Origin: Hevea brasiliensis
Taxonomy: Eukaryota; Streptophyta; Magnoliopsida; Malpighiales; Euphorbiaceae
Direction: 5' to 3'
Length of the DNA: 64,000 nucleotides
Assembly: GCF_030052815.1 (NCBI RefSeq)
Contig: NC_079497.1
Location: 21,776,258-21,840,257 of the forward strand
The stretch's first letter is position 1; every line of letters starts with the position of its first letter. Below, piece by piece: positions 23,479 to 36,295 of the stretch. The notes beneath the pieces are model-generated. The model was not told the origin of the DNA. It was given only the letters and a program-made list of their open reading frames with translations, and did no database searches. The position numbers and the translations under genes were made by a program.

Positions 23479-26064
23479 TTCTACCATTTTTTGTTTCACA
23501 AAGCTTGATTTCCTCTTATTTTTTACCCTAAAACCCATAGTTATCTTCACAAAAACTTGAACCCACACCTTGGAGAAGTGTTTGGAAGCTAAGAAAGAGA
23601 AGGAAAGTGAAGATTGGGCAAGGTCAAAATTGGCTCCAAAGAGGTTAGTGCTAGTTATTACCTCTCTCCCTCTTTATTCTATGTTAATAGCTTAAATTGA
23701 GTAAGAAATTGCAAGAAAAAGAAATAAAATATATATGTATGAACACCATGTATTTTTGGCAGTCATGAGAGAGTTTGAGAATTGTTGGTTTTTGCTGAAA
23801 TTAAGTGGTTTACTTATGTTATTGATGAGTATAGATGATGGATAAAGTGATTAGTATGAGTTTGGTGTTGTATGCCATGAATTGAAAATTTGAAGCTAGG
23901 GTTTGGGGCAAAAATTTGAGTTTTGCTCATGTGTTGGTGAATGAAAGTCCTAATGGTCAATTAGTGACCATTTGGCTATATTTGATGAGGAATTGAAGTG
24001 ATTTATGCCAATGGAATTGAGGTTAGGTATGCTGCCTTAGGTGACCTGCAGGGCTGGATGTGAGTCCAGCAGATTTGGGCAGTTGTAACTTGAGTGGTGT
24101 AGGTTCAATTGGTGCAAGGACAATTGGACATGAAACTAGACACATAATGACACAACTTTGATGGAGAAACCTTGCCCAGAAAACAAACTTATAATACCTT
24201 AAAAATTGACCAAATCTGGGTAAGCAACCTGCTGGTCTTGGAAATTGATCAAATGAACAGTATTTGTTCATTTGGCCATAACTCAGTGTAGAAATGCCCA
24301 ATTGACGTGATTTTTATGTCAGTGGAAAGCTTAGACAATTTAGGACAACTTTCTTGAAGACCATAACTCTAAATTCTGACCAGAACTAAATGAAATTGTC
24401 CATCAAAGTTAGGACACCAAACTGCCAGAATTGATTTTGCCCAGAATTTCTGGGTAGAGACTAATCTGGCCAGTTATGGTAAAATGGCCATAACTGGAGC
24501 TACAAAACTCCAAATGGAGTGATTAAAAAATGGAATTAAGTGTGACACATAAAGGAACAACTTTCATGAAGAGAATTTTGTCAAATTCCTACTGTACAAA
24601 TGACCAATGGAATAGTAACCTTAGTGTTTGAAATCTGGAAATTGTAAATAACCAACACTAAGCTTTGAAATGGTATTGGCAATCAATACCAACAAAAATA
24701 AAATGCAAAATGTGGTATCTTGGTGAACTTAGGCTTAAAAAATCTATTATGAAATAAAAGGTCAACCTTTGAAGGGAAATAGTTAAGTGAATAGTAACTA
24801 CTAAAAACTTAAGTTGCTAATGAAGTCAATGGTACCCCACTTAAAGGATTTAATGTACACCTAAATTATGAGAATAGGTAGATGAGAATTGTATTCTTAT
24901 CACAAATAGAACTTAGGAGACATTGTTAATATATTTTGAAATGTGGTTTGGAAATCAATATAAATGAAAATGTTGAACCTAGGGACATGTAAAATGATGT
25001 AATAAATTAAATAAGGAATTATAAAGGAAAAATAGATGATATAATTGATAAATTATGAATTATATAAATGAAATTCATGAAAATATGCATTGGATGAAAA
25101 TAAGTCTAGATATTGTATTTCCACAAGGAAATAAAGTTTAGAATGTTACAACAAATATATATAATGAAATATATAATGAAATAATTGTTATAAATTGTGA
25201 TTATATGAATAACATAATGAATGAATAAATGAATCATATTGATGTATGAATGAGACATTAGTTCTCTTTATTGTAAAAAGGACTAATACTTTGAGTATAA
25301 TGGTATAGAAGAATAATTAATATGAATTGCGATCATATGAATGATCAAATGAATGTGTAAATTATAATTGGAATTTGTCATGAAATAATGAAGTCATAAA
25401 ACACAATATATTAACATTTAATGGTATTATGTGCCCATGTATTGCCTAGACACGTGTGTCAGATTGGATAGATTGGCATGCTAATAGGGTATTGTTTTAG
25501 CAGTACTGCGTAAAGGCTTTATGTCTGTATTCATGGCTTTATATCCGCACTCATGGCTTTTATGCCCGATTATATATTATCATGGCTTTTAGCCATACTG
25601 ATATGTTATCATGGCTTTTTAGCCATACTGACTGCATACATGGTTGACGTACTGAGCTTACACGTCCCATGGTATGATGGCCCGAGGCACCGCAGTATCC
25701 AGTGCCAACGACCCGTTATCCAGTTTAGTCAGCCTTTCATAGGTTACTTGGGCAATGAAATTTATTGAAATAAGTTAAAAATATTAGAAATTAAATAAAT
25801 GAGTAAGAAGACCTAGAATAAATTAGATTAGTTATTTAGTAGAAAGAATTGAAATGAACTAGACTGATGTTAAAAAATTATCTATTATGAAATGACTCTG
25901 AGAGCCTTGGTTATTATGAAATAATCAAAGATATCTAGAAAGTATTGAATTAAATGATACAAAAGATTAGTAATAGAATTATAATTTAAATAAATGTTAC
26001 AATGAACTATGTTTATTTCTATCTATATTTTGTATATTATTTTCTTTGTTATATTATTGCACCA

Positions 26065-26082
26065 CTAAGCAGAAATGCTTAG
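26065..26082. promoter_or_regulatory. Conserved LTR stem-loop, inner solo LTR
   Basis: CTAAGCA and TGCTTAG flank GAAA, preceded by GCACCA. Confidence 0.6.
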
Positions 26083-28039
26083 CATGATTGATTTATTTCC
26101 TCACGCAGGTACTGAAGCTAAAACCCCGTGGTCATTTGACTGGGATTTTTGGAGTCCAGATCTGCAGAAGTATTCAAGGTTATCACCTCCTCAGCAATGC
26201 ATGTAGATAGGGCCCATGTAGATCACATTATGTATTTTGTATGTAAAAAAATATTTTGTATGTTGTAATGTAAAATAAGAATTTGTAAGTAATATTTATG
26301 TGATGTAAATTAATAAATTGATTAGTTCATATATAATTAATTTGTAGATCATATAAATTATGAACTTGTGTAATTAGTTTATAAATCATGTAAATTTATG
26401 TAATTTGTGAATGTTTACGTGTAAATTGAGTATGAATGGAAAGTGTATGGATTTGAATACGGAATTGAGATATATGGATGATATTCTAAATGACGAGATT
26501 TTTATTGTAAATATTACTGAAAATTTCAAGCAGTTGAATATTGAAATACTCCAAATAGTAATAGAAACAAGGAAAACTCTACTGGTTTCTCCTTAGTAAA
26601 ATAATTGATATTAAAATATAATGAGTTTAAAATTACATAAGAAATAAAGTAAGATAAGTTAGGGTGCTCCGGTACCGAGTGTGACATGCCTTGCTCAGCT
26701 ACACTACAGACGGGTAAGGAGTGTTACAAGGTTTTTGCCAATTTGTTGATGAACTGATGTTCTAATAGTCAATTAGTGACCATTTGATAAGTTTTGACAT
26801 TAAAATGGAATTGATTGTGGCATAGGAGACTGAATTAGATGTGTTGCCCTATATGCCAAAAATTTTATACGTGAGTCCAGTGGGTGTGGGCAGCTATAAG
26901 TTGAATTGTGTAACTTCAATTAGTGTAAGGCTAATTAAAGCTGAAACTAAGGACATAATGCCCATTTTTCATGTAGAGACCTGCCAGAAAACCAACCTAA
27001 AGTGACTTAATATTTGTTTGAATTCGGGTATCCAAAATCCAGACTTCGAAAAATGACCATATGAATAGTGATTGTTCAAATGGCCATAACTTTGTGTAAA
27101 GAGGTCCAAATGACCTAATTCTGGAACCCATGGAAAGCTTAGACATAGTAGAACAACTTTCATAGAGATTAGAAACCTAAATTCTGACCATAACTTAATG
27201 AAATTGCTAACCAAAATTAGCTCACCAAAATTGCCAAAACCAAAAAAATTACCTAGAAATTCTGGATATAGACTAATTCCGCCAGTTATGGTAAAGTTTA
27301 GCTAAATTTCTATTGTAGAATGGTCCAATGGAACAGTAAACATAGGTAATGAAATTTGAAATTTTGTAATTACTTCTAATAAGCCTTGAATTGCAATTGG
27401 CAACTATTACCAATGAGTTTATAACTCAAAATGTGGTATGACCATGTATTTAGAATTTGTATATCTATTATTTATGAAAAATAATAAATTTGAATGAATA
27501 GTAATGTTAATAGTAACCACCATAATATCAAATCGAAGGAACCAAAACCTAACTTTGTTAATATGCCCTAGTATGCCTAGTATGATTGGTTTGGATAGGT
27601 TAGCATGCCAATAGAGTTCCGATTGTAGTACCGCCTATGGCTTTGTGCCATTTCGTGATTCATGGCTTTAGTGCCATTTTGTAATATGGCCTATGGCCAT
27701 TTTGCTATTCTTAACATACTTGGCTTTATGCTTGATGATTATTATGGCTTGTTAGCCGTTCTGTTGCACACCTAGCAGATACTATGTGACTGATGGTGTG
27801 ATGGCCCGAGGTACTTGGTGACCAGTGTTAGTTCACCCATTTATCCAGTCTAGTCAACTGGTATAGGTTACTTGGACAATGAGAATAAGTCTTAAAAATT
27901 TACAACTAAATAATGAACATAAAAATCACTAAATTAAGAATATTACGAATAATTACCAAAAATTTCAGTCTGCATTAATTAATAGCATAATTTTTGCATA
28001 TTTAATTATTTAATTGATTTTTATATTATATTAGCACCA

Positions 28040-28056
28040 CTAAGCTTTATGCTTAG
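28040..28056. promoter_or_regulatory. Conserved LTR stem-loop, outer solo LTR
   Basis: CTAAGC and GCTTAG flank TTTAT, preceded by GCACCA. Confidence 0.6.
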
Positions 28057-28632
28057 CGCGTCGCTTTTTGCCACATATAGGTACTGGAGATCAGGAGCGA
28101 GAGCCTAGTAGACCATAGGCTGGGATTATTGTGAGAGTCCAGATCTGCATTGAGTCTGGTATCACATCCTTTGTAGTGCATTTTGGTAGGACCACTAGGC
28201 TTCATTAGAAATTTTGTATTTTGTATTTTGTGCTAGACGTTAATTTTTGCCATGTAAATTATAAACTCATGTAATTATTTGTAAATTATGTGATTAATGA
28301 GATTTAGGTATTTTATTTATGAAATTTGAGTATGAATCTATTTATGTATGAAATTATGAGTTTGTAATATTGAAATGGAGTATTGGAATTGAATATGAGG
28401 AAGAATTTACATTATTGAAATTATATTATTGAAACTTTAAACAGGTGGGAAAATCATCAAAACATTAATAAATTAGAGAAAACTCCAGTTTCTCTGGTTA
28501 CTAAATTAACCCCAAATTAATAAAATAAAATGTGATTATATGAAAAAGATAACAAGATAAGTTAAGGCGCTCTAGCACCGAGTGTGACATGCTTAGCTCT
28601 ACTACACTGTAGACGAGTAAAGGGGTGTCACA

Positions 28633-29200
28633 CTAATAGCTTCAATTCTAACAACCGGAGTAAAGGTTTCATCAAAATCAATACCTTCCTCTTGGTTATA
28701 TCCTTGAGCTGCTAGTTTAGCTTTATTTGGAACTATATGATCATTTTCATCCATTTTGTTCCCAAATACCCATTTAGTTCCAATAATTGAATGATTTTTG
28801 GGTTTAGGAACTAACTTCCAAACTATGTTTCTCTCAAATTGATTAAGCTCTTCTTACATGGCAAGAATCAACTCTCATCATTTTGAGCTTCTTTAAAACA
28901 TTTAGGTTAAAGTTGAGAGACAAAAGCAACATTACCAAAATATGTTCTTAATTGACTCTAGTCATCATCCTTTGAGATGGACTATCAATGTTGTCTTCTT
29001 TAGGATGATTTTTATGGTATCTCCATTCTTGAGACAAGTCATCTTATTGAGGATCATTCACTTACAACAACTCCAAATTTGGCATTTCATCTTGATTTTC
29101 AACATTGTTTCCATCAAGAAAGTTGTTGGTATCTCTTTGAACTTCACTTGTTTATTTGTCACTTGGCTCAACATCTTCAATTTGTTTTTCATTCTCCTTT
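28633..29200 (-). pseudogene. copia RT N-terminal part
   Basis: The minus strand reads [20 protein letters not shown] and [20 protein letters not shown] followed by [10 protein letters not shown], the conserved start of copia RT. It ends at the CTAAT duplication and resumes at 21622. Stops and shifts occur between 28850 and 29200 in the integrase-RT linker. Confidence 0.9.
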
Positions 29201-30230
29201 CTAATAATTTGGCTGATCATCATCATCAAGAGAATCTTTTCTTCCCATGGAAGAGTTAGCCTCATTAAACAAAATATGTATGGACTCTTCTATAACAAGT
29301 GTTCTTTTATTAAATACCTTATATGCTTTACTATTCGTTGAATACCTAAGAAAAATTCCCTCATCGAATTTTACATCAAATTTCATAAGGTTCTCTTTCT
29401 TGTTATTCAAGATATAACATCTACATCTAAATGCTCTAAAATAATAAATATTTGGCTTCTTTCCTTTCCATAATTCATAAGGAGTCTTTTTCAAAATTAG
29501 TCTCAGTGAAACTCTATTTAAAATGTAGCATGAAGTGTTACCTGCTTCATCCCAAAAATATTTTGGCAAAGAATGTTCACTCAACATGGTTCCAGCCATT
29601 TCTTGCAAAGTTCTATTTTTGTTTTCTATAACCCCATTTTGTCGTGGAGTTCTTGGAGCGGAAAAATTATGAAAAATACCATTTTCACCACAAAAATTTT
29701 CAAACAAATGGTTTTCAAATTCTTTTCCATGATCACTCCTTAAAGACATTATACGAAAACCTTTTTCGTTTTGAACTTTCTTGCAAAAGGAAGTAAATAC
29801 TTCAAAAATATCATCTTTGTGAGCAAGGAAGATGTCCAAGTATATCTTGAATAGTCATCAACAATAACAAAAGCATAAGACTTCCCACCAAGATTAGAGG
29901 AGTCATGAGTCCAAACAAGTCCATATAAAGCAATTCTAAAGGTCTAGATGTTGACATAAAATTTTTGGGTTTGAAAGATGTTTTGGTATGCTTTCTAAGT
30001 GCACATGCTCTGCATGGAAACTCTTTTTTAAAATCTAATTTAGGAAGACCTCTAACAAGCTCTTTTTTTGAAACTTTAGAAGTTTTATGCATGGAACATG
30101 TCCTAACCTTTTATGCCACAAATAATTTTTATCATCAAGAGATACAAGACATTTGCCATCATTATCTTCAATACTCTACAAATCAAGCATGTAACATTAT
30201 TTACTCTAGGTGCAATGAATATGAGTTACT
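29201..30230 (-). pseudogene. copia integrase
   Basis: The zinc-finger end (FPCRACALRKHTKTSF, 30030) is followed by LLYMDLFGLM with the first catalytic Asp, then after a frame change near 29820 by MSLRSDHGKEFEN (second Asp) and PRQNGVIENKNRTLQ (Glu), giving the DDE triad. The C-terminal part has FRCRCYILNNKKEN and FLRYSTNSKAYKVFN. The 212-residue frame 29201-29839 is the longest intact copia piece. Confidence 0.9.
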
Positions 30231-30500
30231 ATTATTAATTTTACAATAACCTTTCTCACAAAGTTGAATTACACTCAATAAGTTATACTTCAATCCATCA
30301 ATAAGAGCTACATCTTCAACATAGGGTTTAGTTCCAATCTTGCTATTCCCAATGATTTTTGCTTTCCCTTTATCACCAAATCTCACATATCCACCATCAA
30401 CCATTGTAAGCTTGAAAACTTTCCTTTATCTCTAGTCATATGTCTTGAACAACCACTATCCACATACCATTTCTCACTTTTATTTCCCTTTCAAGCAAAC
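30231..30500 (-). pseudogene. copia protease
   Basis: WYVDSGCSRHMTRDKGKF at about 30420-30480 is the copia protease active-site region with Asp-Ser-Gly intact, followed by VRFGDKGKAKIIGNSKIGTK and LKYNLLSVIQLCEKGY. A frame change lies near 30405 between the two parts. Confidence 0.85.
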
Positions 30501-32163
30501 CTGAAATTAGTTAATTAGTTTTAGGTACCCTAGCTACTTTGGGTCTTTGGGGGTTAGCATCTTTAGGCTGGGTTCCCTTTGATACCCAAACTTTCTTTAC
30601 CTTAAGTAAAACCTTCCTAATTACACAAGAACTAATTATATGACATCTTCGATTACAATGAAAACATGTAACTTTAGGTAACGAGGATGAGGTTGCTTTG
30701 ATAAAATGATTTTGATATTTTTTCTAATGCATGAAACAATCATAGCCTATTTTAGAATTTTCAAGAGTCTATTTTCCTTTTGTAAACTTTGCGAAGTCAA
30801 TTTTCAAAGGCTCAATTTTTGCTTCAATAATTTTTTTTCCTTTCAATGAGCTTTTCACAAAGTTCTTTTGAGTTTTTTAACTCTAATTTTAGCTTATCAT
30901 ACAAAATCATTTGACCTTTATAAAATTCATTTTCTTTGTAAACATTGCCCATTAATATATTTTTGGATCTCAAGGATGAAATTTCTAGTTTCATGGATGC
31001 ACATTTTCATTTGTATGATCTACACTCATCATAAAGTTTAGCAAATGCAAGTTCAAGTTCTTCAACATTAGGTGAATCAATAGTGTTTATCTCATTATCG
31101 CTTTCATCTTTAGATGAGCATTCAGCTTTGTCATCAAGAGCCATCAAGCAAAAGTTCGCAACTTCAACTTCTTTGCCACTTGAATCTCCACTTGATGTAT
31201 CATTACTATCACTCTAAGTGGTAGTCAAAGCTTTCTTGACTTTTTCATTCAAGTTCTTCTTCATTTTGAGTTTGGGACATTTTGGTTTGATGTGTCCCAG
31301 CTTGTTACACTCATAGCAAATGATCTCATTTGATTCCTTAGTGTTGGTAAGCTTGGAAGAGTACTTCTTCAAGAACTTTTGGTATTTCTTACCTCTTTTC
31401 TTGAATGCTTTTTTGAACTTCCTTACAAGCATAGTCATTTCATCATCATCACTTGAGATATTTGACTCATCATTCAAATCAATTTTAAGAGCCTTTGCCT
31501 TCTTTTTCTCGTTAAATATTTTAGAGTTTAATGTAATGCCATTCTTCTTCTTTCGTTCACCTTTCTTGAACATCATCTTATGTACAATGAGAGATCCAAT
31601 AAGCTCATTATAAGTGAATCTTCTAAAATCCTTCGTATCTTATTTCACAATTGTCTAAACTTCCCAAGACTTTGGAAGTGACCTTAAAATCTTCTTCACA
31701 AATTAAGCTTCTTGAAATCTTTTTCCAAGATCATTAGTACATTAACAAGGTTAGTGAATTTATTATTCATTTTAGCAATTGTTTCGCCCAGCTTCATCTC
31801 AAATAACTCATAATCTTGGACAAAGATGTTTGCCTTTGATTCTTTCATTTGATCCATTTCTTCATAGGTAACCTCAAGCTTATCCCATATTTCTTTAGCA
31901 GTTTGACATGTTGAAACAAGATTATATTCGTTAATGTCAAGAGCACAATGAAAGATATTGATAGCTTAGCATTAATGGAAAATTTTCTCCAACCTATATC
32001 ATCAAATTCAACTTTAAGAAGTCTAGCATCTGCTTCACTAGTTTTATAAGGTATATAAGGACCATCTTTCACTATACACCATGCTTCAATGTCAATAAAC
32101 AGTATAAAATTTCTCATTCTAGTTTTCTAATATATTAGCATTGTTACTAGATGAACTAGCCAT
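30501..32163 (-). pseudogene. copia gag with two zinc knuckles
   Basis: The start is the ATG at 32163 (MASSSSNNANILEN), followed by a stop at codon 15. The Gag domain has FYTVY, EAWCIVKDGPYIPYK and SISFIVLLTLT. First zinc knuckle CYECNKLGHIKPKC (31290-31330), then a Lys/Glu-rich, probably coiled stretch (30700-31200), then a second knuckle CFHCNRRCHIISSC (30630-30675). The two-knuckle layout with a long middle fits SIRE/Maximus. Several stops and shifts. Confidence 0.85.
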
Positions 32164-32208
32164 TTGGAGATTGGTCTAAGGATGTTAAGCCTTAAGCAAA
32201 AGAGACAA

Positions 32209-32220
32209 GCTCTGATACCA
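32209..32220 (-). other. copia primer-binding site
   Basis: TGGTATCAGAGC on the minus strand beside the LTR, the initiator-tRNA-Met site. Confidence 0.9.
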
Positions 32221-33791
32221 ATTTCTAGTCCCAAAAGTAGTCTAAAAGGAAGGTTGGGGGGGGGGGGGGGTTGTGAATTGGACTTCTAACAATTTTTTAG
32301 CCCTTGTTTGAAACCTTATGAAAAATTATGGCATTGTAAAACTAGGTGTTTCTAAGTGTAGTGATGCTATGCAATGATATACTTTCAAGTAAAAGCTAAT
32401 TTGAATCATAACACATTAAGGCAACTTAACACAAATTGATTTTCATCAAATCAAAACCTATATTCTAAATGTGCCTAGTTTGGATATTAACAACTAATCA
32501 AAACAAGGAAACTCACAATATGCATATCAAAAGTGCACAAATCAAACTTATATTCTAATTAGGGCAACTCAAAGCATTCATAACTTTGATCACTTAATTT
32601 CAACTTAACAAATTTGCATATATCAATTTAAACAAAGATATCTCAAGATGTTCAACAAACACAATATAGCACAATATATTGCAAAAAGTGAAAAGACTAG
32701 GATTTAGAAGATTGAACACAAGAATTTTTTGTAGTGGTTCGGCCAACAAGCCTATGTCCACTCTCTCAAAGATCACTTTGAGACTTTACTTCACTAAATG
32801 CTCTTTTCAATGGCAAGAGTCAAAGTCTTTTTCATCCACAAGGCTTCCCAAGGTGCTTACAAACCTTTACAAGTGTTATCCCAAATACTCAACTAACTTC
32901 AAGCTTCAATAGGTGCTTGACCAACCCTCACAAATAGTATTTAAGATGTTTTTTTAACTCTATCTCACTCTCTATAGCAGATGCTATAAAGAAGAGAAGA
33001 GTAGATTTGTCAATGTAGCTAAAAAACTCATTGAAGCACTTAAATGAAAGCAATCAATGTTATTCAAGAGAGGAGAGCAATTCTAAGCCTTTATTAAGTG
33101 TAATTGGTGTAGAATAAGTGCTTATATATTCTCTTTTGAAATCAGAATGTTTAAAAAATCAATTTGGAACGTTGTTGGCATAGATTTTAAGAAAATGACC
33201 GTTATTTTATTGTTTTTTCCAACTATGGGCAGAGTAGCAAAATAGAGTAGCAAAACAGAGAATTTTTGAATACCAGTAGCAATGTAACTTAGCAAACATC
33301 TTAAGAATTTTAGATACTAGTAGCAAAATAATTTAGCAAAATGATACTATTAATGCTTGAGTTAAATTTGAAACTGTAAATAATCATGCCAACTTTAAGA
33401 AATGAATTGGATCAATTAAAAGCTTTAAAAGCATGATAGAAAATAATCACTAAGCACTTAATTTTAAAAACTTAAAGGAGTTAAAGATATGAACACATTG
33501 GCACTACTTTCTCAATTCTTTGTACAATAAACCTACGACTCAACAACCTATACCTAAGCCTTTGATACGTCTTCAATGCAGCTTGGAAGGCAATCTTCTT
33601 GTCTTTCTTTGGCTTTGATTCGTCTTATATTAGCTTTGAGAACCATCCATCTATAAATGAGCTAACCACAAGTCCTTTCTTATCTTTGAGCCATAAGAAC
33701 ATCACACAACTTAGAGAAAAGATTAGATTGATTTTAGTTGAGTTTTGGTATCATCAAAATTCATGCTCATGCTGAGCTTATGGGGCCAACA
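32221..33791 (-). repeat. copia 5' LTR (SIRE/Maximus-type)
   Basis: About 1.57 kb. The minus strand starts TGTTGGCCCCATAAGC at 33791 and ends near the primer site; the exact inner end is unclear. Near that end is a run of 15 G (32256-32270). A TATA-like ATATATAAG on the minus strand is at about 33122-33130. No coding content. Confidence 0.8.
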
Positions 33792-34046
33792 GAACCCTTG
33801 CTATATAAAAGGACATCCCTAGTATAATTTTTAGAGAGCTAAAAGTTGTCTTTTTGCAAGATTTTCTCATAGTAAAAGAAAGTAAGTGGCTCACATAAAA
33901 TCTTTGTATCTCCCTTCCTAGTTGCCTGTATACTCATATTCTCGTGTGTGGGTATGTTCAAAATTTTGCAATAGTAAAAACCAAAAAATCTAAAATATTC
34001 CAATTCACCTCCTCTCTTAAACTCCAATGTTATTTAGGGACAACAC
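33792..34046 (+). repeat. Fragment of another copia LTR
   Basis: It has CTATATAAAAGG at 33801 and ends CCAATTCACCTCCTCTCTTA followed by GGGACAACACAAC, a word order I associate with the 3' end of SIRE/Tork-type LTRs in the plus direction. No second end is visible. Confidence 0.4.
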
Positions 34047-35790
34047 AACACTTTATATATCTTGGATAATACAATTCAATCATTTCACAATTTATTCTAA
34101 ACTCTTAAATTTTGTTTTAAAATTATTTATATTAATTGAATTATACATCTAAACTAAAAATGAATTCTTAAAAGATATGCCAAAGTCTCATAGAATACAA
34201 ATAAATTCAATTATTTAAAGCGGGATAAGCTAGTGTCATCTTAGGGACGATTCATTAAAAATTTATTTTTTTTAGGAACATTAAAAATTTATTGTTGATT
34301 TTCTTTCATTGACCAAAAGATAAGATTTTGAACCTTCAACTTTCAGGAGGAAGAAGAAGTCTTAGAAAGAATTCATATTTATAAAGCAAAGATAATTTAT
34401 TCAACTGGTTTTATATGATACATATTACAGACCTTTATTTATAGAGGAAGAAGGTAGAACATAAACAAACTAAATTATCATGTGGAGAAATAGGAAGTTG
34501 TGAGATTTCTTTAAGAGATACAGTTGTAACACCTAAAAACAAGCAACACACGTTGTGAGAAACAAATTTGCCTAAAAACAATTAAGGGCTTGTTTGCATT
34601 AATTGTTGAATACAATTAATAATGAATAATTGGTGGCTGATTGTAGATAATATATCCCAAACGTTTGGTAAAATTATATCTAATTGTTACTATTAATATG
34701 TAAAATGATTAATATGAGTATATATCATATAATTTATTTTATTATAAAAATAAAATATAATTATTTGTTTTAGGGATAATATTATTAATTTATTATGTCA
34801 TATTATTTATTTTGTTATTAAATTTGATAAATAAAAATTAAAGAAAATGTAAGTATAAAATAATATAGTATTTAAATGTATGTATATTTAAATTTTGAAT
34901 AAAATGTCTTATATTTAAAGATAGTGTGATAATTTAAATTTTTTTATATTTTTATAAACTATATAATAGATACAATATTAGTACATTTAAAATAAAATTT
35001 TAACTTTAGTAAAATAATGTTACTGTCTTTTTTTAAAAAATAGTTTCTTGAAAATGTGCAGCACCATAATGTTATTATGTTGAAAAAAATAAATGTACTA
35101 GCACTTTGAATTTGAAACATATGTAGGACTTTTTGGACAAGTCGCTTTGAAATAGTGAGACTGTGGGCTATTTTTGGCAAAACATGAAACAAATATGTAT
35201 CTGAAATAAAATAATTCTGAGTTCAGAGTTGATTTAAACTGTAACTGATAGATAGTTTATCAATTATTAACAGTTTATTAGCTGTAGTTTTGATTACATT
35301 ACTAAATAGGTTGGTTTAATTATTAGCTATCAATTATCTCTAATAGCTGAATTTATAGCCTCTTGATCATTAAGTCAAATTGGAGCTTAATTTTATTTTG
35401 ATTAGACCTATCTAATTTAAATAAAAATATATTTTAAGAAAAATATTATTTTTAATATAATATTATTAAATATATAATATATAATATATAATTTTATATA
35501 AAAATATATAATAAATTAAATATGTTTATTGTCTACTTTTCATGTTTGTAGTTTAGAATAGAAGAAAAAAACCTTGGTTTCAAAATTTACCAACCGCAGT
35601 TATGAATTGGCAAATGGGCAGACAAAAGTCTTGAAAAAAAGAGGGAAAAAGTAGAAGGGGTTGAATGGGGAATTTTGACAAGCACCTTGCTGTTGCACGC
35701 CAATTAGATGGCGGGTCACAATTGCCATTTTCAACTTTCACTATCTCATGTCCATTCTTTGATTTATTCGAGCGCCATAATATATAAAAA
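34047..35790. other. No gene seen; very AT-rich
   Basis: There is no coding pattern on either strand. The stretch 34580-35370 has mirrored words (TTAATTGTTGAATACAATTAAT early, CAATTATCTCTAATAGCTGAA late) and may be an old non-autonomous DNA transposon, but I cannot define matching ends or a target duplication. Confidence 0.4.
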
Positions 35791-35799
35791 AAATTATAA

Positions 35800-36290
35800 T
35801 GTCCTTTCTGACATAATTTATAATTTATTCTTTATATTTTTAAAATTAATTAATTTAATTCATAAAATTTGACAAAATTTATAATTTTATTTCTCCATCT
35901 AATTTTTAATTTGATTGACTGTAAATTATTGTAAAAATTACCAAAATTCCATTTAACCATAAATATTTTTAATTGAGCAATTTAGTTCTTAAGATTTTGT
36001 ATTATAAATAAATTAACCTTTTGATTTAAACTTTATAAATAAAATAATCTCTTAATTTAAACTATTTTATTTATAATACAAAATTTCAAGGACTTAATTA
36101 TTTAAATTAAAAAATATATAAAGTTAAGTACGTTTTTGTTATTTTCACTATAATTAACGACAAATTGAATATAAAGGCTAAATTATAGATTTGCTTAAAT
36201 CTTAAGGATTAAATTATTTAATTTTGAAAATATAAGAATTAAATTACATGTTTTGTTAAATTTTAAATACTAAATGGTAGCTTTTCAAAA
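35800..36290. repeat. Long imperfect AT-rich inverted repeat (MITE-like)
   Basis: The inner arms are TTTTGTATTATAAATAAATT (about 35993) and its near-complement AATTTATTTATAATACAAAA-like sequence at about 36063-36085. Outer arms pair AATTTATTCTTTATATTTT (35822) with GAAAATATAAGAATTAAATT (36225). The centre is near 36045. It has no coding capacity. Ends are not sharp. Confidence 0.55.
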
Positions 36291-36295
36291 ATTCT

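Larger units (their letters stand above)
22763..26728 (+). mobile_element. Inner solo LTR, about 4.0 kb
   Basis: It runs TGTAACACCTTC to AGTGTTACA inside the outer LTR, with AGGAT (22758-22762) and AGGTT (26729-26733) as a duplication with one mismatch. Parts are homologous to the host LTR, for example GTCAATTAGTGACCATTTG at about 23960 and 26770. No internal coding region is present. Repeated ATGGCTTTTA/GCCATACTGA units lie at 25540-25640. Confidence 0.85.
21623..28632 (+). mobile_element. Solo LTR (Tekay-like), interrupted by a second solo LTR
   Basis: CTAAT at 21618-21622 and 28633-28637 flanks it, and the copia RT reads on across it (VVRIEAI to MLCALTHHKN). It starts TCTAACGCCC (from TGTAACGCCC) and ends GGGTGTCACA. 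The two parts, 21623-22762 and 26729-28632, make about 3.0 kb with no gag, pol, primer site or purine tract, as expected after recombination between two LTRs. Confidence 0.85.
12176..33791 (-). mobile_element. Ty1/copia SIRE/Maximus-type element, interrupted twice
   Basis: On the minus strand from the right: 5' LTR (33791-32221), primer site, gag with two zinc knuckles, protease, integrase, RT, RNase H. INT before RT is the copia order. The U3 start TGTTGGCCCCATAAGC and the large gag with a coiled middle fit SIRE/Maximus. The coding sequence resumes in register across insertions at 12561-20755 and 21623-28632, each flanked by a perfect 5-bp duplication. No 3' LTR was identified. Confidence 0.9.

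Noticed and set aside
34580..35370. A DNA transposon suggested by mirrored AT-rich words
   Set aside because: I could not find matching terminal repeats or a target duplication.
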